64,000 bases of DNA from Acidimicrobiaceae bacterium (GCA_027449885.1 DAIDKS010000040.1:1-64000); one strand, 5' to 3'. Counted from the stretch's first letter, positions 53,205-62,834 are shown. A program made the numbers and translations. The notes: generated by a model not told the origin, from the sequence alone.

Positions 53205-53503
53205 GCGACGCCGAGTACGTCGAAGGCGACGTGAACGTCGTCGCCGAGCCGGCGGGACCGGTGGCGCCGATCGCCGCTCGGGTCCTGCGCTACATCGCCG
53301 AGGCGATGGCCGATGACCCGTCCGCGGTCTCGGTCGAGGTCGGAGAGCGCCACGATCGCGTCGTTCTCTCCCTCAACGTCGCCCCCGACGACATGGGACG
53401 CATCATCGGACGGCGCGGGCGTACCGCCCAGGCCATCCGAGTCGTCGTCGGTGCGGCCGGGGTTCGCGACGGCGTGACGACCTCGGTGGACATCGTCGAC
53501 TGA
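53201..53503 (+). CDS. khpA: RNA-binding KH-domain protein KhpA
   Basis: About 100 residues, with a single KH domain whose GxxG loop reads MGRIIGRRGRTAQAIR. Paired with KhpB in Gram-positives as a global RNA chaperone linked to cell elongation. An acidic N-terminal extension of about 20 residues precedes the KH core. GTG 53201 overlaps rpsP. rimM follows after 1 nt. Confidence 0.92.
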   Translation: MSDAEYVEGDVNVVAEPAGPVAPIAARVLRYIAEAMADDPSAVSVEVGERHDRVVLSLNVAPDDMGRIIGRRGRTAQAIRVVVGAAGVRDGVTTSVDIVD

Positions 53504-53504
53504 G

Positions 53505-53981
53505 GTGACCGACGAGCCGATGCTCGACGTCGGCCGGATCGTCAAGGCGCACGGCCTACGGGGTCAGCTCCTCGTCGACCTCTGGAGCGACCGCACGGAG
53601 CGGTTGGCCCCGGGATCGATCCTGCAGACCGATCGAGGGCCCCTCGTCGTACGCCAGTCCGCGGAGCACCAGGCTCGCTTCATCGTGTCCTTCGAGGGCG
53701 TCGCCACGCGAGAGGACGCCGAGCGCTGGCGCGGGGTCGTGCTACGCGCCCCGCGACTCGACGTCGAGGACGAGGACGTCATCTGGATCGACCAGCTCTA
53801 CGGAGCGACGGTCGTGGAGCGCGACGGCACCGTACGCGGCACCGTGGTCGAGGTCGAGGCGAATCCCGCGAGCGACCTACTCGTGCTCGACTCCGGGCAC
53901 CTCGTGCCCCTCACCTTCGTCGTCGAGGTGACCGCGCACGAGCGGATCGTCGTCGAGGTTCCCGAGGGGCTCTTCGAGTGA
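53505..53981 (+). CDS. rimM: 16S rRNA processing protein RimM
   Basis: 30S assembly factor that binds S19. The 158 residues have the N-terminal RimM beta-barrel (VGRIVKAHGLRGQL) and the C-terminal PRC-barrel (LYGATVVERDG...LVPLTFVVEV). GTG 53505 is 1 nt after the khpA stop; the stop overlaps trmD. Confidence 0.94.
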   Translation: MTDEPMLDVGRIVKAHGLRGQLLVDLWSDRTERLAPGSILQTDRGPLVVRQSAEHQARFIVSFEGVATREDAERWRGVVLRAPRLDVEDEDVIWIDQLYGATVVERDGTVRGTVVEVEANPASDLLVLDSGHLVPLTFVVEVTAHERIVVEVPEGLFE

Positions 53982-54730
53982 CGTGGCGGGCCGACGTCAT
54001 CACGTTGTTCCCCGAGTCGGTCGCCGGCTACGCGAGCACGTCGGTGCTGGGTCGGGCCCGCGATCGGGGGGCGTGGGAGCTGCGAACCTTCGATCCGCGC
54101 GAGGCGACCGACGACGTTCACCGCACCGTCGACGACACGCCCTACGGGGGCGGGGCCGGGATGGTCCTGCGCGCCGACCCGATCGTGCGCACGGTCGAGG
54201 AGCACCCCGACCTCGCCCGCCCGCTGATCGCCCTGACCCCCTCGGGACGCCCCTTCGACGACGCGTGGGCCCGCGAGCTCGCCGCCGGGTCGGGCGCGAC
54301 CCTGCTGTGCGGCCGCTACGAGGGCTTCGACCAGCGGGCGCTCGACCTCGTCGCCGACGAGGAGATGTCGGTGGGGGACTTCGTCCTCGCCGGAGGCGAG
54401 CTCGCCGCCCTCTGCGTGATCGAGGCCGTCGTACGTCTCCTGCCCGGGGCGCTCGGGAACGACGCGTCGCCCGAGGAGGAGACCTTCGCGGACGGACTGC
54501 TCGAGTACCCGCAGTACACCAAGCCCGCGGCGTACCGCGGCCGGGAGGTTCCCGCGGTGCTGCGGTCCGGGGACCACGGGGCGATCGCCCGTTGGCGCCG
54601 GGCCCAGGCCCTGGCGCGCACCCTGGAACGTCGGCCCGACCTGATCGCCCGGCGGGGCGGACTCAGCGACGAGGATCGTCGCCTCCTCGTGGCGCACGGC
54701 CTCCTGGCCGGTTCCGACACGAACGGCTAG
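53978..54730 (+). CDS. trmD: tRNA (guanine37-N1)-methyltransferase TrmD
   Basis: SPOUT methyltransferase forming m1G37 to prevent frameshifting. The 250 residues contain YGGGAGMVLRADP, LCGRYEGFDQR and the knot loop SVGDFVLAGGELAALCVIEAV. GTG 53978 overlaps rimM. Its TAG stop (54728-54730) makes the first half of the rplS -10. Confidence 0.96.
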   Translation: MTWRADVITLFPESVAGYASTSVLGRARDRGAWELRTFDPREATDDVHRTVDDTPYGGGAGMVLRADPIVRTVEEHPDLARPLIALTPSGRPFDDAWARELAAGSGATLLCGRYEGFDQRALDLVADEEMSVGDFVLAGGELAALCVIEAVVRLLPGALGNDASPEEETFADGLLEYPQYTKPAAYRGREVPAVLRSGDHGAIARWRRAQALARTLERRPDLIARRGGLSDEDRRLLVAHGLLAGSDTNG

Positions 54731-54733
54731 ACT
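54728..54733 (+). promoter_or_regulatory. Predicted -10 box for rplS, sharing the trmD stop codon
   Basis: TAGACT, in which TAG is the trmD stop. Leader to ATG 54764 about 24 nt, with GAAGGA as Shine-Dalgarno. Confidence 0.5.
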
Positions 54734-54763
54734 TACCTAGCCCGAGATCTCGAAGGACCCGTG

Positions 54764-55120
54764 ATGAACCCGACAGAACTGATCGACCGCGACTCGCTCC
54801 GCGACGACGTCCCCTCGTTCCGTCCCGGCGACACCCTCAAGGTGCACGTTCGGGTCGTCGAAGGCAACCGGGAGCGCGTCCAGGTCTTCCAGGGCGTGGT
54901 GATCCGTCGCCAGGGCACGGGCGTCCAGGAGACCTTCACCGTTCGCAAGGTGAGCTTCGGCGTGGGAGTGGAGCGCACGTTCCCGGTCCACGCCCCCACG
55001 ATCGCGAAGATCGAGGTGGAGACCTACGGCGACGTGCGTCGGGCGAAGCTCTACTACCTGCGCGAGCTGCGCGGGCGCGCGGCCAAGATCAAGGAGCGGC
55101 GCGTCACCGAGCGCGCCTAA
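54764..55120 (+). CDS. rplS: 50S ribosomal protein L19
   Basis: 118-residue ribosomal protein at the subunit interface. [33 protein letters not shown] and [21 protein letters not shown] are typical. ATG 54764 is preferred over GTG 54761 because GAAGGA is 7 nt upstream of it. Confidence 0.96.
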   Translation: MNPTELIDRDSLRDDVPSFRPGDTLKVHVRVVEGNRERVQVFQGVVIRRQGTGVQETFTVRKVSFGVGVERTFPVHAPTIAKIEVETYGDVRRAKLYYLRELRGRAAKIKERRVTERA

Positions 55121-55126
55121 GCCCTC

Positions 55127-55423
55127 ATGGGCGACGAAGAGCTCGACGACTACGAGGCCACCCTCGAGTTGGCCCTGGTCCAGGAGTACAAGGCCGTCGT
55201 GGGCATGTTCCACTACGCCGTCGAGACCGACCGACGCTTCTACCTGGCCAACGACGTCCAGGTCGAGATCCGGGGCACCGAGCCCCCGCTCGTGGAGGTG
55301 ACCCTCACCGACGCGTGGGTCTGGGACATGTACCGAGCCGCCCGCTTCGTGCCGTCCGTGCGCGTGCTCACGTTCCGCGACGTCAACATCGAGCGGCTGC
55401 CCAAGGAAGACCTCGAGCCCTGA
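55127..55423 (+). CDS. DUF2469 family protein
   Basis: 98-residue actinobacterial protein of unknown function. MGDEELDDYEATLELALVQEYK is the family hallmark (residues 1-20 shown in part as DDYEATLELALVQEYK). In mycobacteria the homologue (Rv2901c) lies near rplS after lepB and rnhB. Here it follows rplS directly, by 6 nt. A useful marker that the genome is actinobacterial. Confidence 0.9.
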   Translation: MGDEELDDYEATLELALVQEYKAVVGMFHYAVETDRRFYLANDVQVEIRGTEPPLVEVTLTDAWVWDMYRAARFVPSVRVLTFRDVNIERLPKEDLEP

Positions 55424-55424
55424 C

Positions 55425-55886
55425 GTGGAGCGGGTCGTCGTCGACCTCGCGGACCCGCCACGCGAGTGGCGGCCGGGCACCATCTATCGGAGTTCGCTCG
55501 ACGTCGTGGTCCTCGTGGCCGCCGCCGCGCACGCCCTCGCCGGTCCCGTGGGGGTGTGGCTGAGTATCGGTGACGCCTATCCCGCCGCCCTCGCCGCGCG
55601 GGATCTGCGGACGTTGAGCCACCTCGTCCCACTCGCCGAGGCCGTGCTCGATGGGCCGTCCGCCGCCGACGCCGTCGACCTCGTGGGCGCGCTGCTCGAG
55701 GGCGGGCCGGTGACCAGAGACTCCCCGGCGGGGGTGCTCCGAGACGCCTACAGCCTCCCCGTACCGCCCCGTCCCCTCGCCCTCTGGTGGCGCGAGGGTC
55801 GGCGCCTCGTCGGCGCCGCGGCGACCCTCGAACGGGTGGTCGGGCGCGAGGAGCGCTACGCGCTGATCACTCCGGCTGCTGGCTGA
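55425..55886 (+). CDS. Unknown protein behind DUF2469
   Basis: 153 residues, not recognised. The N-terminal part alternates strands and an Ala/Val-rich helix (DVVVLVAAAAHALA). The middle is acidic and helical, and a WWREGRRLVGAAATLERVVG segment near the C-terminus suggests an amphipathic helix. Its GTG is 1 nt after the DUF2469 stop, so it is probably translated. In other actinobacteria lepB, rnhB or yraN occupy this neighbourhood. The last 20 nt overlap the convergent PPOX gene. Confidence 0.7.
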   Translation: MERVVVDLADPPREWRPGTIYRSSLDVVVLVAAAAHALAGPVGVWLSIGDAYPAALAARDLRTLSHLVPLAEAVLDGPSAADAVDLVGALLEGGPVTRDSPAGVLRDAYSLPVPPRPLALWWREGRRLVGAAATLERVVGREERYALITPAAG

Positions 55887-56265
55887 TGCGGTCGGGACGG
55901 ATGCGCACGGTGACGCGCACCTCGCCCTCCTGACGGTAGGGGTAGGTGTCGACGCCGAGGTACTTCTTCGCCAAGCGGTCGATGACCTCGTCGGCGCCGT
56001 CGGTCGTGAAGGCGACCACGGTCCCGCGCACCGCGATCGCGGTGTAGGGATTGTCGGGGTCGGTCAGGGAGACCCCGACGCGCGGGTCGCTCGCGAGGTT
56101 GCGCGCCTTCGCCCGTCCGAGCGACGTGTTGATGACGATGTCGTCGCCGTCGAGCTCGACCCACACGGGCGTCACGTTGGGGCTGCCGTCCTCCTCGAGG
56201 CTCGCGACGTGCGCGAACACGTTCTTCGCGAAGATCGCTCGGGCGGCGTCGGTGAAGCTGGGCAT
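55867..56265 (-). CDS. PPOX-class (F420- or flavin-dependent) oxidoreductase
   Basis: 132-residue split-barrel protein. The segment FAHVASLEEDGSPNVTPVWVELDGDDIVINTS and RKRNLASDPRVGVSL-like RARNLASDPRVGVSLTD mark the pyridoxamine-5'-phosphate oxidase-like superfamily. Close relatives in actinobacteria reduce substrates with F420H2. ATG 56265 has GGAG 5 nt upstream. Divergent from nfo. Confidence 0.87.
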   Translation of the reverse strand: MPSFTDAARAIFAKNVFAHVASLEEDGSPNVTPVWVELDGDDIVINTSLGRAKARNLASDPRVGVSLTDPDNPYTAIAVRGTVVAFTTDGADEVIDRLAKKYLGVDTYPYRQEGEVRVTVRIRPDRISQQPE

Positions 56266-56294
56266 GTCGCTCCTATCGTTGGGGGACCGACTAG

Positions 56295-56300
56295 TAGTTT
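56295..56300 (+). promoter_or_regulatory. Predicted -10 box, leaderless nfo
   Basis: TAGTTT ending 7 nt before ATG 56308, in an AT-rich patch (CTAGTAGTTTTAGTG). No Shine-Dalgarno. Confidence 0.58.
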
Positions 56301-56307
56301 TAGTGCA

Positions 56308-57195
56308 ATGGACGTCGGCGCGCACGTACGGGGCGGGGGGACCCTGATCCCCTCCCTCGCGGCGGGCGACGAGATCGGGGCCACGTCGATCCAGGTGTTC
56401 GTGCAGAGCCCCCGGATGTGGAAGCCGACGCAGTACGCGCGCGCGGTCACCGAGGCCTTTCGTGAGGCTCACGCGGAGCACCCGAGGATCGGTCGCGTCT
56501 TCTGCCACGCCACCTACCTGATCAACCTGGCGACCGGGGACCCCGAGCTCTACGCCAAGTCGGTGGCCGCGCTCGCGCACAACGTGGCCGTGGGGCGGGC
56601 GATGGGGGCCGACGGCGTCATCCTGCACGTCGGCAGCCACCGGGGGGCGGGCTTCGAGGAGGTGCTCCCGGCCGTCGCCGAGGGGCTCACGCGGGCCCTG
56701 GACGCCGGTGAGCCGGGAGACCCCGACTGTCCGATCCTGATCGAGAACGCGGCGGGAGCCGGCGGGACCGTCGGACGCAGCCTGGAGGAGATCGGCGCCA
56801 TCGTCGAGGTGTGCGGTCGCGACGAGCGACTGGGACTCTGTCTCGACACCCAGCACCTGTGGGCGAGCGGGGTCGACACGACGACGACCTCCGGGGCCCG
56901 GCGCCTGGTGCGCGAGGTGGAGGACCGACTGGGTCTCGGGCGGCTGCGGGCGCTCCACCTGAACGACTCGAAGACGGCGTTCGGGTCGAACAAGGACCGC
57001 CACGCCAACATCGGCGAGGGGACGATCGGGGCGGACGGACTCGCGGCGCTGGTGGGCCACGCGCGCGTGCGGGACCTGCCGCTGCTGCTGGAGGTGCCGG
57101 GCGACGGCGACGGGCCGCGGGCCCAGGACGTCGTCCAGGCTCGTGAGGTCGTGCGCGCCGGGACGGCGATGTACCGTCGTCGGGCGGCTGAATGA
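56308..57195 (+). CDS. nfo: Endonuclease IV
   Basis: AP endonuclease with three zinc ions. All metal ligands are visible in the 295 residues: His in FCHATYL, LHVGSH, Glu in LIENAAG, Asp/His in CLDTQHLW, His in LHLND, Asp-x-His in DRHANIG and Glu in LLLEVPG. ATG 56308 follows a -10 by 7 nt. Followed by fumC with a near-overlap. Confidence 0.95.
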   Translation: MDVGAHVRGGGTLIPSLAAGDEIGATSIQVFVQSPRMWKPTQYARAVTEAFREAHAEHPRIGRVFCHATYLINLATGDPELYAKSVAALAHNVAVGRAMGADGVILHVGSHRGAGFEEVLPAVAEGLTRALDAGEPGDPDCPILIENAAGAGGTVGRSLEEIGAIVEVCGRDERLGLCLDTQHLWASGVDTTTTSGARRLVREVEDRLGLGRLRALHLNDSKTAFGSNKDRHANIGEGTIGADGLAALVGHARVRDLPLLLEVPGDGDGPRAQDVVQAREVVRAGTAMYRRRAAE

Positions 57196-57206
57196 GAGGA
57201 GACGAC

Positions 57207-58595
57207 GTGAGCAACGTGAGGATCGAGTCGGACACCATGGGCACCATCGAGGTCCCCGCCGACCACTACTGGGGTGCTCAGACCCAGCGCAGCCTGCACC
57301 ACTTCTCCATCAGCCACGAGACCATGCCGCCCGCCCTCATCCGGGCCTTCGGCGTTCTGAAGATGGCGTCCGCCCGCGTCAATCGGGAGCTCGGCAAGCT
57401 CGACGGCGAGCGTGCCGAGCTGATCGAGCGAGCGGCCGCCGAGGTGATCGACGGGACGCTCGCGGCGGAGTTCCCCCTGCGGATCTGGCAGACCGGCTCG
57501 GGCACCCAGACGAACATGAACGTGAACGAGGTCATCTCGAATCGGGCGATCGAACTCGCGGGAGGACAGCGCGGCTCGAAGGACCCGGTACACCCGAACG
57601 ACCACGTCAACATGTCCCAGTCCTCGAACGACACCTTTCCGACGGCCATGCACATCGCCGCGGCCACCGAGATCGTGGACCGGCTGATGCCCTCGGTGCG
57701 CCGACTGCGCGACGAGCTGGACGCGAAGGCCCGGGCGTACGCGGGGGTGACCAAGATCGGTCGGACCCACCTGATGGACGCCGTCCCACTCACCCTGGGT
57801 CAGGAGTTCTCCGGCTACGTCGCCCAGCTCGACGCCGACCTCGATCGCCTGGCGGCCGTCCTGCCCGGCCTCTTCGAGCTGGCGGCCGGCGGGACCGCCG
57901 TGGGCACGGGTCTCAACACCCACCCGGAGTTCGGCGAGCGCGTCGCCGCGGAGATCGCGGAGCTCACCGGGAAGCCGTTCGTCACCGCGCCCAACAAGTT
58001 CGCGGCCCTGGCGGCCCACGACGCGCTGGTCTTCGCGCACGGGGCCATCAAGACCCTCGCCACCAGCCTCATGAAGATCGCCGACGACCTGCGGTGGCTG
58101 GGCTCGGGTCCGCGCGCCGGACTCGGGGAGCTGCGCCTACCCGAGAACGAGCCGGGCAGCTCGATCATGCCGGGCAAGGTCAACCCCACCCAGTCCGAGG
58201 CCATGATCATGGTCGGCATCCAGGTTCACGGGAACGACGCCGCCGTCGCCATGGCGGGAACGCGCGGCAACCTCGAGCTCAACGTCACGAAGCCGGTGAT
58301 CATCCACAACGTCTGCAACTCGGTGGACCTCCTCACCGACGCCTGTGACGCCTTCCGGGAGTTCTGCGTCGAGGGTCTCGAGCCCGACTACGAGCAGATC
58401 GATCACCACCTGCGGAACTCGCTGATGCTGGTGACGGCCCTCAACCCGATCATCGGCTACGACAAGGCCGCCCAGGTGGCGAAGAAGGCCCACAAGGAGC
58501 GCTCCACGCTGCGCGAGGCGGCCCTGGCCCTCGGGTTCCTCACGGCCGAGCAGTTCGACGCGGCCGTCGTGCCCGAGGACATGACGCACCCGTGA
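57207..58595 (+). CDS. fumC: Fumarate hydratase class II
   Basis: Reversible hydration of fumarate to malate in the TCA cycle. The 462 residues carry the signature [30 protein letters not shown], and the [19 protein letters not shown] site. GTG 57207 is preferred over the overlapping ATG 57192 because of GAGGAG 6 nt upstream. Coupled to the PCD gene by GTGA. Confidence 0.96.
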   Translation: MSNVRIESDTMGTIEVPADHYWGAQTQRSLHHFSISHETMPPALIRAFGVLKMASARVNRELGKLDGERAELIERAAAEVIDGTLAAEFPLRIWQTGSGTQTNMNVNEVISNRAIELAGGQRGSKDPVHPNDHVNMSQSSNDTFPTAMHIAAATEIVDRLMPSVRRLRDELDAKARAYAGVTKIGRTHLMDAVPLTLGQEFSGYVAQLDADLDRLAAVLPGLFELAAGGTAVGTGLNTHPEFGERVAAEIAELTGKPFVTAPNKFAALAAHDALVFAHGAIKTLATSLMKIADDLRWLGSGPRAGLGELRLPENEPGSSIMPGKVNPTQSEAMIMVGIQVHGNDAAVAMAGTRGNLELNVTKPVIIHNVCNSVDLLTDACDAFREFCVEGLEPDYEQIDHHLRNSLMLVTALNPIIGYDKAAQVAKKAHKERSTLREAALALGFLTAEQFDAAVVPEDMTHP

Positions 58596-58906
58596 GCCGG
58601 CCGGATCCCCTGGAGCCGGCCGCGGTCGCGGCCTGGCTGAGCGACCACCCCGCGTGGTCGGTGGAGCAGGGACACCTGGTGCGGGTGCTGCGGCTGCGCA
58701 GCTACCGCGACGGCGCCCGGCTGGTGGGCGCTCAGGTCGACCTCGCCGAGCGACTCGATCATCACCCGGTGGTGACCGTCGGATTCCGGGAGGTCCGCCT
58801 CGAGCTGTGGACGCACGACCGCGACGCCGTGACGGATCTCGACCTCGCCTACGCCGAGGGGTTCGAGGAGATGGTGGCGATGCTCTTCGCCGACGCCCTG
58901 GCCTGA
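58592..58906 (+). CDS. Pterin-4a-carbinolamine dehydratase (PCD)
   Basis: 104-residue dehydratase that recycles 4a-hydroxytetrahydrobiopterin. [14 protein letters not shown] carries the substrate-binding His pair, and [22 protein letters not shown] the remaining signature. No aromatic amino-acid hydroxylase is adjacent, so in vivo role is open; PCD-like proteins also assist molybdopterin processes. The stop is 2 nt from the convergent pspAB stop. Confidence 0.9.
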   Translation: MSRPDPLEPAAVAAWLSDHPAWSVEQGHLVRVLRLRSYRDGARLVGAQVDLAERLDHHPVVTVGFREVRLELWTHDRDAVTDLDLAYAEGFEEMVAMLFADALA

Positions 58907-58908
58907 GG

Positions 58909-59481
58909 TCAGCCGACGGGCAGGTCCCAGAGCGCCATCCAGCGCGACAGGTCCTTCTCGAGGGGGAGGTCGCCGTCCAGGAACGACCGCACCCGTAGCT
59001 CGAGCTCGTTGTCGCGCTGCTGGCCGTCGCGCGGGGCGAAGGGATAGAAGGTCCCCTGCTTCAGGAGGTAGACCAGGCGCACCGCCCCGTCTCCGGGGGG
59101 GCTCTTCGGGACGAACCCCACGACCGCGCACAGCATTCGCGATCCGAGCCCGTGCTCCACCAACGTCGTGTTCGCCCCGTGGAGGCGAGTGACGAGCGAG
59201 GAGAGGTCGGCGTCACGCACCGTGACCCAACGGAATCCGAACGAGTCGGTCGTGAGGTCGACCCCGGTGGGATCCCCCAGACTCACCAACTCGCGAATCT
59301 CGGCGTCCGAGGTGATCTCGCTCTCGCCGCTCCCGGCCTTGAAGCACAGTCCGCCCTGGCCGGACGGGACGAGGTCGAGCTCGGTCTCGAGCGTGAGGGC
59401 CGCCGTGGGCAGGGCGAACAGGTTGTCGAGTTGGGGGGGGACCGGTCGGGTCCGGCCGAAGAGGACGTCGCGCAGGCCCAC
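58909..59481 (-). CDS. pspAB: PspA-associated protein PspAB
   Basis: 190 residues. The start VGLRDVLFGRTRPVPPQLDNLFALPTA is the hallmark of actinobacterial PspAB proteins (shown here only as LFGRTRPVPPQLDNLFALP). Function unknown beyond association with the PspA membrane-stress system. GTG 59481 overlaps the htpX stop by 1 nt (TAGTG), so the two are translated in tandem. Confidence 0.85.
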   Translation of the reverse strand: MGLRDVLFGRTRPVPPQLDNLFALPTAALTLETELDLVPSGQGGLCFKAGSGESEITSDAEIRELVSLGDPTGVDLTTDSFGFRWVTVRDADLSSLVTRLHGANTTLVEHGLGSRMLCAVVGFVPKSPPGDGAVRLVYLLKQGTFYPFAPRDGQQRDNELELRVRSFLDGDLPLEKDLSRWMALWDLPVG

Positions 59482-60389
59482 TAGTGCTGGTTCATCTCTC
59501 GCTCGAGCCGATTCAGCTGGTCGAGTCGACGCTCGAGCGAGGGGTGGGTCGAGAAGAGGGACGCCGCCGTTCCCCCGGCGAGCGCCGGGGTGAAGAAGAA
59601 GGCGTTCATGCCCTCCACCTGGCGCAGGTCGGTGCGCGGGATGCGCCCCATGTCGCCGGTGATGTGCACCAGGGCGCTCGCGAGCACGCTCGGCTTGCCG
59701 ATGAGGATGGCGCCGGAGCGATCGGCGGCCAACTCGCGGTAGCGCGAGAGGGCCATGGTCAGCAGGTAGGCGATGACGTAGACGACGAGCGACACGAGCC
59801 ACGTGAGCATCTCGAGCAGGACGAGGTTCTCACCGTCACGACTGCGCTGACCCCCGTTGAGCATGGCGCCCCACATGGCCATGCGGCTGATGAGGCCGGC
59901 CAGCATGCCCACGCCCGAGGCGATGGTCATCACGGCGACGTCGCGGTGGGCGACGTGGCTCAGCTCGTGGGCGAGGACCGCCTCGAGCTCCTCGTCGTTC
60001 AGCCGGTTCATCAGCCCCCGGGTCGCGCAGACCACGGCGGCCTTCGGGCTGCGCCCCGTGGCGAAGGCGTTCGGGATGTCGAGCTCCGAGACCCCGACGC
60101 GGGGCTTGGGCATGTTGGCCATGAGGCACAGTCGGTCGACGATCGCGTGCAGTCGCGGCTCGTCCGCGGGGGTGACCTCGTGGGCCCGCATCGAGAACAT
60201 CGCGATCTTGTCGCTGAAGTAGAACTGGGCGACGAGCGATCCGCCGGCGATCGCGATCACGAGGACCGTGGAGACGCCCAGGCGGACGAGCACCGTGATG
60301 ACGATGGCGTAGAGCAGGACGAGGGCGAGCCCCGTGAGGAACATCCTCAGGCTCAGCCCCCGGTCGGACTCGATGCGCGTGGCGCTCAC
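59481..60389 (-). CDS. htpX: Membrane zinc metalloprotease HtpX
   Basis: Quality-control protease of the inner membrane. The 302 residues have two N-terminal helices (about 15-55), the active site HELSH in LEAVLAHELSHVAHRDV (zinc His pair and Glu) and the downstream Glu ligand in RELAADR. Two further helices surround the domain. GTG 60389 overlaps pspA by 4 nt. Confidence 0.95.
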   Translation of the reverse strand: MSATRIESDRGLSLRMFLTGLALVLLYAIVITVLVRLGVSTVLVIAIAGGSLVAQFYFSDKIAMFSMRAHEVTPADEPRLHAIVDRLCLMANMPKPRVGVSELDIPNAFATGRSPKAAVVCATRGLMNRLNDEELEAVLAHELSHVAHRDVAVMTIASGVGMLAGLISRMAMWGAMLNGGQRSRDGENLVLLEMLTWLVSLVVYVIAYLLTMALSRYRELAADRSGAILIGKPSVLASALVHITGDMGRIPRTDLRQVEGMNAFFFTPALAGGTAASLFSTHPSLERRLDQLNRLEREMNQH

Positions 60390-61123
60390 GAGGCCTCCCC
60401 GGCGGGGGGCAGCGGCGCGGCGTCGGGGCTCGCGATCTCGGCCTTCAGGGCGGCGAGCTGGGCGTCGACGCTGGACGTGGCGCTCGCCTGGTCGAGCTGG
60501 GCCTGGATGTCGTCGCGGGAGCTCGTGAGGTCGGTGAGGGCGCCCGACGACAGCAACTCGTCGAGGGCGCCGCTGCGGGCCTGCATCTCGGCGACCTTGT
60601 CCTGCGCTCGTTGCAGTGCGGCTCCGGCATCACTCATCGATGCCGAGATCCCGCTCACGGCCTCGGAGACATGCGCCGAGGCCTCGGCCGCGGTGTAGGT
60701 GGCCTTGATGGTCTCCTTGCGCGTGCGGAAGGCCTCGACCTCCGTCTGGAGCCGCTGGGCCGTGTCGGAGAGCTTCTCCTCCTGCTCCACGACCGTCGCG
60801 TGTTGGGCGTCGAGGTCCTTCAGCTGCCCGGCGATGGCCTCCCGGCGCGTGAGCGCCTCGCGGGCCAGGGCCTCGTTGTTCTGTCCGAGGGCGGCCTTCG
60901 CCTGCTCGGCGAGCTTGTCGCCCTGAGCCTTCAGTTGCTCGGCCTGGATCTCGATGCGCTTGCGGGCCGTCGCCACGTCCGCGAGGGCCCGACGAACCTT
61001 GGTGAGGTTCTCGAGTTGCTCCTCGTAGGACAGGTCCAGCGTCTGTCGCGGGTCCTCCATCTTGTCGAGGGCCGCGTTGGACTTGGCCTTGAAGATGGTC
61101 GCGAGGCGCTTGCCGACTCCCAT
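60386..61123 (-). CDS. pspA: Phage shock protein A (PspA/IM30)
   Basis: ESCRT-III-like membrane-repair protein. The 245 residues are almost wholly alpha-helical coiled coil: MEDPRQTLDLSYEEQLENLTKVRRALADVATARKR (given by its DPRQTLDLSYEEQ core) is the conserved amphipathic helix a0/hairpin region. AAGGAGG lies 5-6 nt before ATG 61123. First gene of pspA-htpX-pspAB. No pspAA or regulator gene adjoins it in the window. Confidence 0.94.
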   Translation of the reverse strand: MGVGKRLATIFKAKSNAALDKMEDPRQTLDLSYEEQLENLTKVRRALADVATARKRIEIQAEQLKAQGDKLAEQAKAALGQNNEALAREALTRREAIAGQLKDLDAQHATVVEQEEKLSDTAQRLQTEVEAFRTRKETIKATYTAAEASAHVSEAVSGISASMSDAGAALQRAQDKVAEMQARSGALDELLSSGALTDLTSSRDDIQAQLDQASATSSVDAQLAALKAEIASPDAAPLPPAGEAS

Positions 61124-61172
61124 AGGACCTCCTTAGTGGGGTCTAAACCAGATACAGACTAGGGGCCCGGGG

Positions 61173-61188
61173 GGCCGCACCGGCGGCC
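61173..61188. terminator. Hairpin between purE and pspA
   Basis: GGCCGC-ACCG-GCGGCC, 6-bp stem, 18 nt after the purE stop in the purE direction. No T-tract follows; a weak candidate. Confidence 0.3.
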
Positions 61189-61205
61189 GAGGGGCTAAAA
61201 AGCGG

Positions 61206-61691
61206 CTAAGGGCGGGGGAGGTCGCGGTCCTGCGCCCGGGCCTCCTCGGCGAGGCCGTCGCGGTAGCGGGCGAGCGCCGCGGTCAGCGCCGCGTCACCGG
61301 AGGCCAGGATGCGAACCGCCAGCAGTCCCGCATTGGCCGCGCCGTTGACGGCCACGGTGGCGACCGGGACGCCACGGGGCATCTGGACGATGGAGAGCAG
61401 GGAGTCCAGCCCGTCCAGTCGAGCGAGCGCGACCGGGACGCCGATGACCGGTAGATCGGTGACGGCGGCGAGCATGCCCGGTAGGTGGGCCGCCCCACCC
61501 GCCCCGGCGATGAGGACCCGTAGGCCCCGCTCGGCGGCCGTCGACCCGTAGTCGATCATGTCGCGTGGGGTCCGGTGCGCCGAGACGACGCGGACCTCGT
61601 ACTCGACGCCGAATCGCTCCAGGACCTCGGTCGCGCCCTCAAGGACGGCGTAGTCCGAGGAGCTGCCCATCACCACGCCGACCGTCGTCAT
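61206..61691 (-). CDS. purE: 5-(Carboxyamino)imidazole ribonucleotide mutase PurE
   Basis: Converts N5-CAIR to CAIR in purine synthesis. The 161 residues have [10 protein letters not shown], the VVSAHRTP active-site loop with the catalytic His, and [15 protein letters not shown] 61691 has GGAGG 4 nt upstream and overlaps the purK stop by 4 nt. Confidence 0.96.
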   Translation of the reverse strand: MTTVGVVMGSSSDYAVLEGATEVLERFGVEYEVRVVSAHRTPRDMIDYGSTAAERGLRVLIAGAGGAAHLPGMLAAVTDLPVIGVPVALARLDGLDSLLSIVQMPRGVPVATVAVNGAANAGLLAVRILASGDAALTAALARYRDGLAEEARAQDRDLPRP

Positions 61692-62827
61692 CCCACCTCC
61701 GCCGGGGCCGCGCCACACGCGCGGGCCTGGCTCCATGCTCTCACGCGGGCGCGCTCCACGTCCTCGGCGAGCGCCGTGACGTGACCGATCTTGCGGGCGG
61801 GTCGCCAGGCCTTGCGGTAGTCGTGGACGACGACGCCAGGTGTCGCGGGGACCGTGAGACGGGCCGGGGCCGCGCCACCGACGAGGTTGACCATCACCGC
61901 GGCCGGCGCGACCGGGTCGGTCGACCCGAGCGGGTGGCCCGCGACGGCCCGCAGGTGGTTCTCGAACTGGCTCGTCCTCGCCCCCTCGATCGTCCAGTGC
62001 CCGGTGTTGTGCGGCCGCAGCGCGACCTCGTTGACGAGGAGCCGTCCGGCGACGTCGAAGAGCTCGACGGCGAGGAGCCCGATCGCTCCCGAGAGATCGG
62101 CGATACGCGTGGCGAGGGTGACGGCCTCGTCCCGCCGGGCCTCGGCGAGGGTGGCGGGAAAGGAGGTCTCGACGCACATGCCGCTCGCCTGGACGGTGGA
62201 AACCGTCGGGTACGCGAGCAGGTCGCCGCCGACGGATCGCACGACGATCTGGGCCAGCTCCCCGTCGAGCGGCAGGCGCTCCTCGACGACAGCGGGACTC
62301 ACCCGTGCGACGACGTCACGCGCCTCGGCCGCCCCGTGGCAGAAGAAGACGCCGCGACCGTCGTATCCGCCGGTCGCGGCCTTGACCACGGTGTGCGTGT
62401 GAGCGGCGAGGAATCGCTCGAGGCTGGGGTCATCGGGGTCGTTCGCCACGACGAAGTCCGGCACCGGCAGCCCGGCGGCCGCCAGGGTGGTGCGCTGATA
62501 GGCCTTGTCGACGCTGAATCGCAGGGCGCGCGGTGAGGGTCGCACGACGACGCCCGTGGCCTCCAGCCGGCTCAGCAGATCGAGGTCGACGAGCTCGTGA
62601 TCGAAGGTCACCACCTCGGTGAGGTCGCCGAGTCGCCGGAGCATCTCGGGGTCCCGGGGGGAGCCCACCAGGTGGTGGGCGGCGACGGCGGACGCCGGAT
62701 CGTCGGCCGACGCGGCGAGCACCGTGAGCTCCACTCCGGCGGACGCCGCGGCCTCGGCCATCATGAGGGCCAACTGGCCGCCCCCCACCACCCCCACCCG
62801 GGTCGGGCTAGGTTCACGGGGGGCCAC
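61688..62827 (-). CDS. purK: N5-carboxyaminoimidazole ribonucleotide synthase PurK
   Basis: ATP-grasp enzyme that carboxylates AIR to N5-CAIR. The 379 residues show [17 protein letters not shown] (preATP-grasp Rossmann), [11 protein letters not shown] and [31 protein letters not shown] 62827 gives a standard N-terminus and follows a TAGCGT by 7 nt. A longer open frame upstream is only shadow. Confidence 0.94.
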   Translation of the reverse strand: MAPREPSPTRVGVVGGGQLALMMAEAAASAGVELTVLAASADDPASAVAAHHLVGSPRDPEMLRRLGDLTEVVTFDHELVDLDLLSRLEATGVVVRPSPRALRFSVDKAYQRTTLAAAGLPVPDFVVANDPDDPSLERFLAAHTHTVVKAATGGYDGRGVFFCHGAAEARDVVARVSPAVVEERLPLDGELAQIVVRSVGGDLLAYPTVSTVQASGMCVETSFPATLAEARRDEAVTLATRIADLSGAIGLLAVELFDVAGRLLVNEVALRPHNTGHWTIEGARTSQFENHLRAVAGHPLGSTDPVAPAAVMVNLVGGAAPARLTVPATPGVVVHDYRKAWRPARKIGHVTALAEDVERARVRAWSQARACGAAPAEVG

Positions 62828-62834
62828 GACATTG

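Noticed and set aside
51656..53503. Long plus frame ending in the KhpA gene
   Set aside because: Only the last 100 codons (from GTG 53201) are KhpA; the rest is an out-of-frame reading of ffh and rpsP.
61124..61205. Riboswitch or ClgR site upstream of pspA
   Set aside because: No recognisable aptamer fold, and no CGC-N5-GCG type box that I could confirm; only a GTCT-N11-AGAC repeat (61141-61159), too weak to call.
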